From Trichobilharzia regenti (Eukaryota > Platyhelminthes > Trematoda > Strigeidida > Schistosomatidae): a stretch of 64,000 nt of DNA. Positions 46,765-58,400 of the stretch are shown here, piece by piece (position 1 is the stretch's first letter; the number at the start of each line of letters is the position of its first letter). The stretch lies in contig OX235270.1 in the NCBI GenBank assembly GCA_944472135.2, forward strand, positions 86,437,168 to 86,501,167, read 5' to 3'. The translations under genes and the position numbers were made by a program. A model generated the notes under the pieces. That model worked only from the letters and a program-made list of their open reading frames with translations, did no database searches and was not told the origin of the DNA.

Positions 46765-47529
46765 TCACCAAATCATTGAAGGCGCAGAAGTCTGAGAAGA
46801 GTTCACCATTGTCGTTCATTTCGCCGAGGGCCTCACGACCCATGGTGAGTTCTCTTCCTGTGTTGTCTCCTCCCAGCTTCGCATTCATGTCGCCCATCAG
46901 GATTTTGATATCGCCATTTGGGACGTTGTCCATTATTGCTTGTAGTTGTCTGTAGAACGCCTCCTTCTTCTCTTGTTCTGAGACGTTTGTAGGCGCATAG
47001 CATTGACATTGAATGACTGTAACTTTCCTTCCTTTTGAGTTGAACCTGGCTGTCATTATCCTGGAGGAGATTGGTTCCCACTGCATGAGAGCTTTGGCTG
47101 CTGTTGGTGACATCATGATGGCCACTCCCTCGGTGTGCTCGTATTGTCCTCTGGGTGGCCGGAATAGATTATTGTCTCTCCAGTTGGTAGTTGGCACCTT
47201 CCAGTTCCGTTCCATCTGCTCTCGCAGATTCCCAACACTTCTATTCTGTATCTTCTCATTTCAGCGGCTATCTGGGCAGCCTTTCCAGTTTCGTACATTG
47301 TACGAACATTCCAGGTACCCATCCTTACTTTTGCTTTCATCGAAAGAAGGCACATCGGCTGACTGGCTTCCCGAAGGCTTTCACCAGCCTGCGTCATTTC
47401 ACTTCCCCGATTCCAGCGAAAAACAAGGTTATTGTTTATATTTTTAAAATTTTTAATATATTTGTGCGTTGAAGTTTCTGTAGCGATTTGATTAAGTTTT
47501 GGGGTGGAGTTGCTAGCACCACGCCCCAA
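46544..47529 (-). pseudogene. RTE endonuclease domain (AP-endonuclease type), frameshifted
   Basis: Two overlapping frames, 47529-47113 and 47215-46544. The first carries MGTWNVRTMYETGKAAQI and EVLGICESRW (metal-binding Asn and Glu region). The second carries IQCQCYAPTN, ILMGDMNAKLGGDNTGRE and NDLVIGG, and its true continuation moves into the next frame near 46750. The final motif GSDHYLV lies at the start of the 46764-45166 frame. All main APE motifs are visible; the fold cuts target DNA to prime reverse transcription. Frame breaks lie near 47200 and 46750. Confidence 0.85.
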
Positions 47530-47605
47530 CTTTTCCTCTTAATCCGGGCTTGGGACTGGCTAGAAAACTCTCCAGCTAGTAATCTAGGCGAGGTTGTAGT
47601 TCCCC

Positions 47606-50600
47606 TAAGTATGTCATATTTTCTTGAATTAAATTATCATACGGAAAGACCTGCTTGCATGCATGACTGTTAAGACCTATGAAGTTCAGAGATCTGGAAA
47701 AAAAGGCAGGTGAAACGCTATATTCAGTAACACAACCTTACAATAGGATGAAACAAAGCTACACATTTAAAATGCAGCTTAAGAAAGTCAAATCACTGAG
47801 CAATGACAGAAATTTTGTCTGCTGAATCAGCTGAAGCAAAAGAAATAATTTTCATCATCATTTCGGATTAAATGAAATAATCCTCGATTCGTACGATGAT
47901 GGAGAAAGGAGCACTAGGACTAAGAAATAAAGTTTTAAAAGTCTTAAATAACATTTCCACTGGATATAAAGAAAAAATTATATTTTAGAAATCCACCCAT
48001 TCAGTGATACTGTTTAAAGATTTTTTTACATCTGGTAAACGAATTGCACTCCCGTTTTCTACGATAATTCAACAGTTTATGTGAATACATACACTTTTGT
48101 GTAGATTATTCACTGAGATTAGTTTCGTTTCTATCATTTATGTAGCACTAAGTTATTCATAAAGTGTACATTTAAAACTGAAGTTTTAATCACAACTAAT
48201 TTTACCCTTCCCTTGATGAGGAAATTTCTGTACTGAATAATTTATTTACCAGTTAGTGAAACGTTTGTGCACCGTCGTCTAACTTTATTCAGGCAGATGG
48301 TCTACAAACAATTTCATAGGGCACCATTCACATCAAACAGCATTGATCACAAACTTACTCAAATTTTCTAAAATCACTTGAGAATCTTTTTTGTTTTTGA
48401 CTGTCACTTTAAAAATATTCAAAAAACTGTAATTGTGAATATTTTTAAAATTCTAGTCCAGTATTTTAAGTGAACAGATTTCTTTTCAGTCGCACTGACA
48501 TTTTCATATTAAAGGCAATAAGGTAATTGACTCATAGATAATCTCTTTTTCTGAGAGTTCTTAAAGGTTATTCTGCATTCTATATTTACTATTGACCAAT
48601 ATTTTCTATTTGTATAATATCTGTTTTGTCAAGTGACCTCTTTTAATAAAACTATTTGTTTTATTCCTTACAGGTATAAAAATAACAATACTAAGTTATT
48701 GTACTTAATCAGTGAACTTGAACATATAGAGGCAAATACTTTGCTACTAGGAAAATGTCTACAATATTTGAGAAATAAAGAAAATACAAGATGAACTGAT
48801 ACCATTATTACCAGTTCATATATACATATATATAATCCAAAGAGTTGCTTCTTTCATACTAAGTATAACACTTTTAAACATAAGGAACGTATGAGCACTG
48901 TTGCATACACAACAAACCTGGATTGATATTTGAACTCTGCAAGACGAAATGGCATTTCATACAACAACATATAAATGTCATCTGGCAGAATGTCATTTTG
49001 TCGCAACGTACTTTATGAGTATTCTACCACTTATATAAAACATCTGATTCGAAAGTAGATATGATAAAACTTGTGTTGAGTTTATTTTTAAGCCACATTA
49101 TTTCTACTTCATGCCAGCTGAAATAACTAACAGCTGATTCGAATATTCTGTTATAGAATAGTCAAGATTATAGACAGGAAATGGTTAGATTTTTGTACAA
49201 TGAAAACGTAGAGGCATAATTGTGTTTAGTGCATGTAAAATTTAATCCAACGAAATTTTCTTTTGCTGAGGACATCTCTTACATTTTATACAAATAAATT
49301 GTCTGCATTCCAAAGTTTATTACTATATTTACTTTAAACTCAATTTTAATGTGCTTCGAATTAGATTCTGAACACCGTCGTAGATAAATCGCTTACAGTC
49401 ACTGAATTTAACGTGTAAATCAGTAAGTGGTTAAATGATTCATATACATGGTGTTTACTAATTGTGGTACGTGGACTTTAAAGCGATCAGGATGACGTTT
49501 TGTAAAAATATATATATATATAAATTCATGTATATATAAAAGTTCCGCTCATCAAATGTGATTTAAAACTGTGAGTCACCTTATGTATTCGAATTTGCTT
49601 GACGTAATGCTCACATATTTATTGTTTACTTTTCTCCCCTGTTTAATTCACTGTCTGTTTTTTCCTACATCGTGGCTGATGATTCACTATTAGATTAACT
49701 CAACATATTATGTATTCACAGAAAAATAGACCACTATGCTACATTCCAATGCAATATTTGTATTTATGCTTCTGTGTCACACAAGATGAACACCACTACA
49801 TATATCTAGACAAAATCAAACATAAAGAGGCATAAACAGAATAGATATAACGATGCTCATTTAGAAGAATATGAAATAATTGTAATATCAGGTTCCCGAC
49901 GAATTATTCTGTGCCATGTTACACTGAGTTAATCGACAAGAACTATGAGATTGTCTGAAACTTCTTCACAGAATAATTACAGGGTTGATATTTATTAACT
50001 ACCCATACTTAACTTCCGCTTTGTACTAATGCCAAAAATTTGTGAACAACGAATTTACGTATCGGCTTTCGATGTAACTAGAAATGAATCAAATATTTCC
50101 TGTGGAATGTCTTAATAAATTGTCTTATCCACTTCAGGACTATGCAGGTTTACACTCCTTTTGCATGTAAACGTGTACATATTGTTTCACTTAAAAATAG
50201 ACAGTAAATGTCCTAATTTGAAGAATTATACAATATATTTGATTTGATTACGGAATCTTTGGCTTCAACCTCTCTCTTTTTACATAGTGTAACTTTGCTT
50301 GTCTCCTAACTCTATAATTTGAGTTGAACTCATAACACTATTGCTCAGCTCACTAGTTATTTATCATCTTGTTCATCTTTTGTCTCTATTGCGTAACCCT
50401 CCTGCCATTGTAGCCGAGCAATTTTGTTTGTTTAAGGTTGAATTCTCTAGGTATAAACCAGATAAGTGTTATTTCTGAGCGTTGTTTACTAAAGCGCAGG
50501 GTTTCTTGTCAACTGACGTCATGTGACATTTGGAAGTGTGTTGAAATTGTCCTGCACATAAACTTAGTTTCTTCAGGTTATCTTCAGCTGACAGGCTGAT

Positions 50601-52464
50601 GAGAGGCCAACGAAATAAATAGTGGTGCCATCTTATTCTGCACAAACCGTTGTTCTTGGTTTATTTCAAATTCATAAAGGGGAAAAAGTGTATGCAGTAA
50701 CCTACTGTATGGAATTTCATAAATTGTGTTATTTCTATTACTATTTATTAGTGAACAGTAGGGCTGAGTAAGCTGACACCTTTTAAGTGTATCAACTAAT
50801 TTTTAAAAATCTGCTTATAATTTTGGCCATTGTAAAAATACATGAATTCATCTGGTAGTGATCCCGTCAAAAATAATGTTTGATTCACCAAATAAACCCA
50901 CTTAATCTAGATTATTACCATAAAGAATACGCTTCAGTAAAGGTATTGGAAGAAACGTCAACAAAGCAGTATTATAAGAAAGGAGTTTCCAAAGAAAAGT
51001 AGGTATGAAGTCATTACGCATATTTACAATGCCTGATTGTAATTTTTAAAATTAGTGAACACCTTTTTGTAAGGTGGGTCTACAGAGTTGAAATACCCCT
51101 ATACGAATTTCTTGTCCACTGATTCTGAACTAATGGAATAGGCTAGTTGCCATAATGAACAAATTTAATAAGATTCATTTAGAAATTGTGTTTGCCATCA
51201 GAGGCGAACGCAATTACAGTGTTTCATTCCCAAATGTCTTGAAGACAGCTAAAACACGTGGAGCCAAAATTAGCACTATTTCTTATATTATTTTATTTCA
51301 TAAGATTTCAGATGGGCAACAAACTATGATTAATGTGCATATTGGTGAATAAATCATTTAAATACGTGATACTTTTTTTCCAGCCATAATTGTCCACTAC
51401 GTCCAATAATTCAGACAGACTAGTGAATTGCAGCTTATTTAATCTTAAGATGTCAAGGATTCGAAAAATTCATTTGAGCTCACGAAACGAGGAATTTCTT
51501 GCTACATTCCGAAGAATAAATTTTATCACCCAATTATGGAGCTTTTTATTTTTCATCATTGTATATGAATAAATTTTTCTCTACCCTAATAATTAACAGA
51601 CAAAAAGTTTCTATGAATTAGCTTTTCACACGTCACACAAAGTAGTAGGTAATCTGAGCTCCAGTAAGACTGGATAATTATTAGGCTCAGTGCTTATTAA
51701 TATATTTTTAAAAAGTATCATTCAGGTTCGTTCCAAATTATAGCTAATTGGTAGATGCTTCCGTGTTTCTAGATATCTTCAATAAAATCTGGCAATCTCA
51801 TTATAAATACATTTTCATTTTTAAGAATACAATAAATGTACAAAACCATTTAACTCTGCTTTTATGGTTTGAGCGCGAGGTATATTAAACACTGGCGAAA
51901 AATTTGAGGTAAACTCCTCAATGAGTTTGTTAATAGGGTTTTAATCCCCTACTGGAAAGTAAAAGTGTCGCTTTTGCAAACTTGAATCGGCAGTAGAATA
52001 TATTCTGTTGTAAATAATCTTGAGAGTGAAGCATTAAGGTACTACGTCTTTAAAGATCTCTACGGCAGACTTGGAAGTGAATAGTTCATGAATATGTTAT
52101 ATTATCGGCTTTTTGACGTGCAGACTATCAGATTATTAACTGATTAATGTGAAGTGGTTTCAAGCGGCATGTGACTACCTAATTACCATCTAATGTTTCT
52201 AAACGCCGTATTAGTCTGTTCATGAAAATTGTTTTCTGAGAGTCTACTGAGACAAAAAATTTATGTTATTTAACAGCAAACGTTTGCTGAAATAATTTCG
52301 TTTTGCGAATATTAGTTTGCAGTGCCTATGTTAAATGTTACATACTGAAGAATTCAAGCAAATTTACTGTATGAATACAGTAGTATATTTCTTTTGACGG
52401 TGTCCAGTGAACAGTAAGGAATGCTATTTCTTGATAACTTTGTTCTCCCCGGAATAAAACTTTT
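47606..52464. other. AT-rich sequence without recognisable gene
   Basis: Almost 5 kb with no supported gene. A short AT microsatellite lies at about 49507-49521. At 50598-50622 'ggctgatgagaggccaacga' followed by 'aataaatagtggtg' resembles the tail of some retroelements but has no foldable stem II. Open frames at 51155-51352 and 51390-51572 lack motifs. Confidence 0.4.
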
Positions 52465-52656
52465 CTTATTCTTTTTTTTAATTACAGCTTGATTCCACAC
52501 CGTATTTTTGGTATATGTATGGAATTTGCAGCATGTGATATTGGCAGCCCAAATTTTGCAGGCCAACCATAGATATGAGGTGTGCGTCGGCAGAGGATCG
52601 AACTCCGGACCATGTGCGTGATCGGCGATAGTCCTAATCACTGTGCCACCAACGCA
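52465..52656 (-). mobile_element. SINE-B, reverse-strand full copy
   Basis: In reverse: a tRNA-like head 'tgcgttggtggcacagtgat' with B box GAGTTCGATCC near 52595, then a body ('cacacctcatatctatggtt', 'gcaaaatttgggctgcca', 'gtgtggaatcaagctg') and an A-rich tail. The head resembles the SINE-A head; the body is unrelated to SINE-A. Confidence 0.8.
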
Positions 52657-52949
52657 GTTTTATGAAGGAAATAGAAGACAACTGAGAAAAGAAGATTTTC
52701 TTTATCATCGAAAACACCTTCTTCTTCATGTCTGTGTGAGTATTTTCCGACAGTTTTCATACTGTCTTAGATAACTGGAAAAAAATTAAGTATTCAAAGG
52801 CATTTTAGTAAACTGCGGCGTATTTGTAAACACCAGACTAATTTTAATCACATTTTTGAGAAAAGAAACATAACTTTGGTAGGAAACAATGCTAATTTTA
52901 TTCTTAATTTTTGGTTTAAAACAGTGATAATGTCCAAGAGTTAGTTTGT
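52657..52949. other. AT-rich sequence, nothing recognised
   Basis: No supported feature. Confidence 0.35.
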
Positions 52950-53090
52950 TTCACTTAGAGGACCTTTGTTAAACCAGGAAGTCCTGGACAGCTGCCTCGT
53001 CCTATTTTGAGGCTCTTCAGCATACTCTTGTCTGGTTTTCCAATGGTTCTCTGACTGATGTCAGCTCATGGTTAAAACTGGCACAGTGAT
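52950..53090. repeat. Short hammerhead-SINE foldback, decayed
   Basis: The left part ('ccaggaagtcctggacagct', 'cgtcctattttgaggctctt', 'cagcatact') is a reverse-strand hammerhead with CTGAAGA kept but GAAA changed to GAGG. The right part ('gtctggttttccaatggttc', 'tgatgtcagctcatgg') is the forward tail of the same family. The tRNA-like centre is absent. The design parallels 2779-3007. Confidence 0.65.
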
Positions 53091-53996
53091 GATGGTAAGT
53101 TTTCTGCACGCTGAGTAAGATTTATCGAATACAGAATAACATCAAGAAACAAAGTTAGAAATACATTACTAACAAGATAAGCTGCTTTCGTCGGACTTAT
53201 GACATGCAAGCGAGAAGAGTTGTAAGCATTCAAAATACTGCAGCATTTCACGCACTATGCAACATGCAAATTTTAATTTCAAAGTGTTATGTTAAAAGTA
53301 CTCAATGAATATTTAAAAGATATAAAACTGATCGCCACAGAAACAAACAACATATAAAATTGCATTACCAATCTCTTTATACTACTTATGTTTTTGCCCG
53401 TAACACTGCAACCTTCCTAACATTGTCATAACAGTGAAGTCCATGTATGTGGATTGTATTTCTAACTTTTATTATCCTTTGCTTCACACACCTAGAGATA
53501 ATACCTCGGTATCCATAATTATTTATAGTTTAAATGTGAAAGAATTTTTTAAGTCGAATGTTTTGTGGAAGGGCTTAAATAATAAACAAGCCCTATTTGC
53601 ACGAACTCATATCAATTGAAAGTGGAGTATATTTCTATCTAGAATAAAAAACCGACGTAAAATAAATTAGTAAGCAAAGAAACAGAAATAAACCTACTCA
53701 TTTGCTTGTGAATTCCTTTTCGCTGTTCTATTTGTAACAAATAGAATAATACGCTAGTTTAACTGGTTTCTGATGTATTGTTTTTTTTATATGTTTCATG
53801 CATGAATGCGTCTCTTGCGTGATATTGCACTGAACACATAATAAAAAGTATTGAAGACGAAAATTCGAATTCACGAAGAACACACAGAAGTGGTTTTGGA
53901 AACAAGAGTTATGTATCATCAGATTTGATTACTGCTTCACTTATTCACTGTTTGCCAGTTCAGGTTCCAAGGGAGTAATATGTTCCACAATTAACT
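53091..53996. other. AT-rich sequence without recognisable gene
   Basis: No supported feature. Confidence 0.35.
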
Positions 53997-54007
53997 GAAA
54001 AAATTGT

Positions 54008-54210
54008 TTCAGGATTTCATCATGAGCTGACAAGCTCGCCTTGTAACCGGAAGGTCCTGGGTTCGAATCCCGATGGGTGCGTACTTCTGAAGAGTCCCAA
54101 ACTAGGACGAAACAGCTGTCCAGTACTCCCAGGTTTTCCAATGGTACTCTAACTAATGTCAGCTCAGGATGAAATCCTGAAACCAATCAAATCCCTACAA
54201 ACCAACACTT
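54008..54210 (+). mobile_element. Hammerhead SINE with 11-bp TSD
   Basis: gaaaaaattgt flanks the unit at 53997-54007 and 54211-54221. Inside: a short inverted end ('ttcaggatttcatcatgagc', which pairs with 'ctcaggatgaaatcctgaaa' at 54162-54181), the 3' part of the tRNA-like segment ('cttgtaaccggaaggtcctg', B box GGTTCGAATCC at about 54059-54069), the ribozyme, and the tail 'atcaaatccctacaaaccaa'. The A-box half of the tRNA part is missing, so it is internally deleted yet bounded by a perfect TSD. Confidence 0.85.
54081..54126 (+). ncRNA. Minimal type I hammerhead ribozyme, fully conserved core
   Basis: GTACTT, CTGAAGA, stem II GTCC-CAAACTA-GGAC (four pairs), GAA, self-complementary ACAGCTGT (stem III), C, then CAGTAC. 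Stem I has five pairs with a mismatch next to the cleavage site (U opposite C). Core and stem II are the best in the window; the predicted cut is after the C at 54120. Self-cleavage is predicted, perhaps via a dimer because stem III has no proper loop. Confidence 0.85.
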
Positions 54211-54221
54211 GAAAAAATTGT

Positions 54222-54835
54222 ATTTTGAAAACGACCTACGCAGTCTGTACAGCTGCACTGTGATATGTAAATGCTAGTTTTTCTGACGTTTATAAGTCGA
54301 ATTTCTATGCTTGCGTTCACATAATGCAAAAATCCAGTAAAAATAGAGAATGTAAACCGTTGGAAGTTAAACATTTTGTCTGAATACAGTATTTTATTGG
54401 TTAAATAAAGCTGTTAAGAGAGTGGAAATGTATGGCATTTTCTATTTATCCATTCTTGCTATCGAATTATGCGACCATTTTTAAAATAATCAGTTTACAT
54501 TCCTCATATCTAATATTCTATTGTTAAACTTTCTTAAATAAACGTTGTCCTTAACATCACTGATCCCATAAAATAGTGAGGTATTTTTAGGTGTTAAATA
54601 TATGGCAATGAAGAACATTAATAGAACGTTGATGGAAGCGACTTGCCTGTCAACAACTGACGTATTCAACCTAGAGTTTAAAAGTAAATATTTGATGCTT
54701 GTATAGAACTTTGTACTGGATTAGTGATTGGCCGCTACCCCATTGATTTGAACATTATATGACCTTTTGGGAATGTTTTGTCCGATCAGTGTGCTTTCTG
54801 AGTTAACGCGCTCAATTATCGACCGATGTGATTTT
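54222..54835. other. AT-rich sequence without recognisable gene
   Basis: No supported feature. Confidence 0.35.
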
Positions 54836-54850
54836 TAAATATCAGCTATA

Positions 54851-55093
54851 ATGATAAAAATAATTTTTCTTTGACATTCCCAGTGGAACATAGGGCTTCA
54901 AGATAGTGGCTTGAAGTTTCTGTAGCAGTGGTATTTATTTTTACAGGATGGGGTTGTTGGCCTGATGCCCAACCTTTCCTCTTTACCAGTAATATTTTTG
55001 GCTTAGCTAGGTAAAGGAGTGAGTCGACCGGAGATCAAACCCCGGACCATGTGCATGGTCGGTAAGCGTCCTAACCGCTGTGCCACCGACGCT
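54851..55093 (-). mobile_element. SINE-A, reverse-strand full copy with 15-bp TSD
   Basis: taaatatcagctata (54836-54850) and taaatatcagctaca (55094-55108) flank it. In reverse: head 'gcgtcggtggcacagcgg' with a degraded B box (ggtttgatctcc), body 'catcaggccaacaacccca', 'ctacagaaacttcaagccac', tail 'ccctatgttccactggga' and an A-rich end. Complete in all modules. Confidence 0.9.
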
Positions 55094-55108
55094 TAAATAT
55101 CAGCTACA

Positions 55109-55655
55109 TTCCCACTATTCATTAGATTTAAATCCATAGCACTAACGAATACTTCGTTGCTTAATCACAAATGTTCTGTAAACTTCTTGAAAATGCTGTC
55201 AAAAGCAACCTCCTGGTAACATCCAATAGAGGTGTTGTAGCAAATGTGCATATGGTGTATTCATTTGGATTAGGCATGAATAGAGAAGCCGTAGCCTAAA
55301 ATGAAATTAACCTAATCTGACAGTGACGTTATTGATGACTTATGTGTTTGCACATGCTTTTTTCCTGAATATAAATCCCACTGGTAATTTTATTACAAAC
55401 TAACATGACTGGAATTTACCACTTGTATTACTGACTGCATTTACTAGTCTACTCTATGAAATTTTCCCTGAGCTAAATATTTGTTAATTTAGTGCATTTA
55501 CTTAAATATCTATCGAGAAGGTTTTTTCTGAATTTACGAGATGACTTTTGAATTTCGTTATTTCGGTAGAGCAGAAAGTAGTAAAGTTTTATTTGATGCT
55601 GTTATTTTCAGGATGTGTAGACGCTACATGCTACTGAATGACCGAGATGAGTAGT
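55109..55655. other. AT-rich sequence, nothing recognised
   Basis: No supported gene. PLE coding similarity becomes visible only from about 55660. Confidence 0.4.
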
Positions 55656-56400
55656 TGGATGCCATTTTCTCAGTTTTGTGCCCTTGAAATACAAACGCAG
55701 TCTGATAAAGTGCCTGGTTCACAGAGCAAGAGCGATTTGCTCGGACGAATGTCTTGATGAGGAACTGAATGATATTAAACGGTTGCTAAGTGAAAATGCT
55801 TATCCTGAAAAGTTTATTGATAAGAATCTGAATCTGAAACCAAAGCAGACCAAATTACCAACAGTCCCAAAATAGGTCTTATTCTTTCAGATGCAGTTCC
55901 TTGGGGACAACACTAACGAGATACTAACACAGCGCATTAGAAATGTGGTAGAACGAGCATTCCCTGCTGCTGAATTATGTTGTATCTTTAAAACCACTCC
56001 TCTTCTGCTTTCGGGAGTAAAAGATAAACTGCCTAATTTCGCCTCATCCATGTGTATCTACCAATTTAACTGCTCCTGTGGAGCCAGTTACATAGGCCGC
56101 ACAGTTAGGCGTGTCTCTCGTCGAATTTCAGAACATCACCCTGAGTGGTTAAGCAAAGGTCAAACAAAATCCATTCGTAGCGCTATTCTGTTTCATCTTG
56201 TGGAGACAGAACACAAGATTGACGTCAACCATGCTTTCACGGTCATCCACCGCATACCTACGAATCTCAATTTTGCCTTAGGATTTCGACTACTAAATAT
56301 TGTTAAGGCTGTGGGGATCCACATCAACAAGCCTAATTTATGCATCCAAAAGAAGTTAGTTCAGACATTATCATTACCTTGGCCATCTAGGTTTGAATGA
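55656..56400 (+). pseudogene. PLE protein C-terminus: post-RT region and GIY-YIG, one stop
   Basis: The frame starts upstream without a Met and reads PLKYKRSLIKCLVHRARAIC, DEELNDIKRLLSENAYP and KFIDKNL, to a TAG at 55873-55875. It continues in the same frame with MQFLGDNTNEILTQRI, VKDKLPNF, CIYQFNCSCGASYIGRTVRR, SEHHPEWLSKGQTKSIRS and NLNFALGFRLLNIVKAVGI, ending at 56400. The RT catalytic core is missing (5'-truncated). The equivalent of the catalytic Glu (AEAIGI in the copy at 13.5 kb) is Lys here. Close family to 13474-13990 and 26440-27800. Except for the single stop, the C-terminal frame is intact. Confidence 0.88.
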
Positions 56401-57919
56401 TTTTCAATTTTTGTGGAAATTTCCTAATTTTAGTTGATATTCTATTCGCTATATCTTTATTACTATTATAATTTAAGTATCTTTAGTGAACTGTAATTGC
56501 ACTGACTAATTCGATATTATTTTAAAAACACTAATATTGTTATTAACTTTTAATTTAGAATATTCTTTGTATATAAACAGATATATAATTGTAGAGCCGG
56601 AAGAGGAATTTATCGAAAAGAATATTCTTTGCTCGATTATTTTGTGTTTTAAATAAAGTTGTCGATTTCATAATTTGATGTTATTTGATCAATCTCTCGG
56701 GACTTGACATTCTGTTTGCCAGCTTAATGTTCACTAGACTTATTGGTGAGACGCGAAATCTTTCCTAAATGCGTAAACCATTTTGAATGTACATTTCTTT
56801 CAATCCCTGTCGCATCTTTATTTTCGTATGATGAAGATGCATTGCACAAAAAATCTTCATTAATTTATTACCAAAATGTGACTCACGTCAAAACTTTATA
56901 TGGTACTTTAATTCATCAAACTGAAATTTCATTTCTACATCGTCGTGGATACTCATAGTAGTTTGAGGTGCCACTTTTCACCGAAATCTAGGTGAAAAGA
57001 CGAACTGACTTACTGAATATGTGACAGTCTTAAGAATAAAAACAGTGGGCAGAAAGAAAGCTTCATATGTTTTCTCTAAACTGTTTTTTAAAACATAACG
57101 CAACGCTTTTTATACTTAGTCTCCTCTAATATCTTTCAGTTGCTAATCGTCTTTAAATACTTGCTCACGAATAATTTGCTAAGATCGAAATCGAAGACAA
57201 TAATACCATGAAAAACAGCACACAACTGTTGGACAGGCTCAGTCACTTTCGTGTAACTCGTCTGAACCAGCCGTCTTCAAATAAACAAACCTTTGATTTT
57301 CTTCTGATCATTACTTGGTATCATTCCATTGGACAAAAACTAGTGTATCAAGCATATTTTATCTCATAATGTTTTCACAAGAATTTAAATTGTCTCGGAA
57401 AGGTGGAACCGTAACTTATCAACCAATCATAAGCCGAAAATTAGGAATGCATGTTATGTATTGATGTATTTGAAGTTTGCTGAAGAAAATTTTGCCGGTA
57501 TACAGTGGATAAGAAATTGGAAGCAGATGAAATAAGTCCAAAATATGGACGGATTTTCGCATTTTTAATTAAATACGCAAATTTCGTAGAAGTACAATGA
57601 GCTGAAATAACCAAAAACATACAAAACAAAACAGTTACCAGCTCATGAGCGCGAATGACATCAGTAAGGTTTGCGGGGACACGCATTGTCGATTTTAGGA
57701 ATGAATCTTAAAAACTCGGTTAGGTGTTGGATGTTCATATGTCTACTGGATAAACTTTGGGCATAATCACATCACTCTCACACGTGAGTAAGGAAGTTGC
57801 AGCTAACTTATATTCCTGTGTATAATTTTGAGGTGGTGGGGGGAGTTGGCGACTCAGTTAGGCGACCGATTTACAGAAGGCCTACTTAAACAGAGCAGTA
57901 TTTAAGTTTCCACGGTATC
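56401..57919. other. PLE 3' UTR, then AT-rich sequence without gene
   Basis: The first about 280 bases, to an 'aataaagttgtcgattt' near 56653, probably belong to the PLE 3' end. This includes 'ccggaagaggaatttatcga', a weak hammerhead-like core near 56600. Beyond that nothing is recognised; the 71-codon frame at 56743-56958 has no motif. Confidence 0.4.
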
Positions 57920-58400
57920 TATATTTTAAAATATGAAACAGGTTTGGTTAAACAATTGTTGTACGGATGATGCTTTTGATGATGAAAATAAAATATTGAC
58001 GGATACGCTGAGTAAAAACGGACTTCCTTTAAAGATTCTAAACAGTTGTAAAACTCAGCTTCAACGATTGCAGTTTACTCCGTCCTTCAGGAAGATACCT
58101 ACATTATATTTGCCTACAATGGGAAAATAATTACTAAGATTTTAAGCAAGAGACTAAATTTGGTCATCCATAAAACTCACTATGTTGGTCCACTTATGAT
58201 TATTAAAAAATGCAATAACGTGCTCTACCGCAAGCTTTAACAATACACTGGTGTTTATTTCATACCCCACATTATATACCAATTCGCATGTATGCGTGGA
58301 CAGACATACATGACTAGAAGTAATCAGGCCTTGCAGGTGAATGTGGGACAGTTTATACCAAAATGACTTGAAAAACAACGATTGTGAAATCTCGACAGAC
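57920..58400 (+). pseudogene. Decayed PLE C-terminus of a second family
   Basis: An open stretch 57933-58130 holds DDENKILTDTLSKNGLPLK and FRKIPTLYLPTMGK, matching the PLE segment after the RT thumb. After a frameshift, other frames give SKRLNLVIHKTHYVGPL, IPHIIYQFACMRGQTYMTRS and NVGQFIPK, a broken CxC GIY-YIG core (GDTYIGRT replaced by GQTYMTR). Related more to the copy at 19262-19656 than to that at 55656. Confidence 0.7.

Larger units (their letters stand above)
44321..47605 (-). mobile_element. RTE-clade (SR2-like) retrotransposon, near full length
   Basis: Visibly GC-richer than its surroundings. On the reverse strand: 5' UTR from about 47605 ('gggaactacaacctcgccta', 'ggcgtggtgctagcaactcc'), an APE-type endonuclease, an RT, a short C-terminal part ending at 44545, and a 3' UTR ending 'ccactaggaacccaaggga' plus (AAT)n at 44321. 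This endonuclease-RT order with a short 3' UTR ending in a trinucleotide repeat is typical of RTE elements such as SR2 of Schistosoma. At least three frame breaks and an active-site insertion make it non-autonomous now. No clear TSD was found. Confidence 0.9.

Noticed and set aside
47013..47447. 144-codon forward open frame
   Set aside because: Lies antisense within the RTE endonuclease; a shadow of that gene.
50598..50622. Hammerhead ribozyme (CTGATGA followed by GAAA)
   Set aside because: The nine bases between the core strands cannot form stem II.
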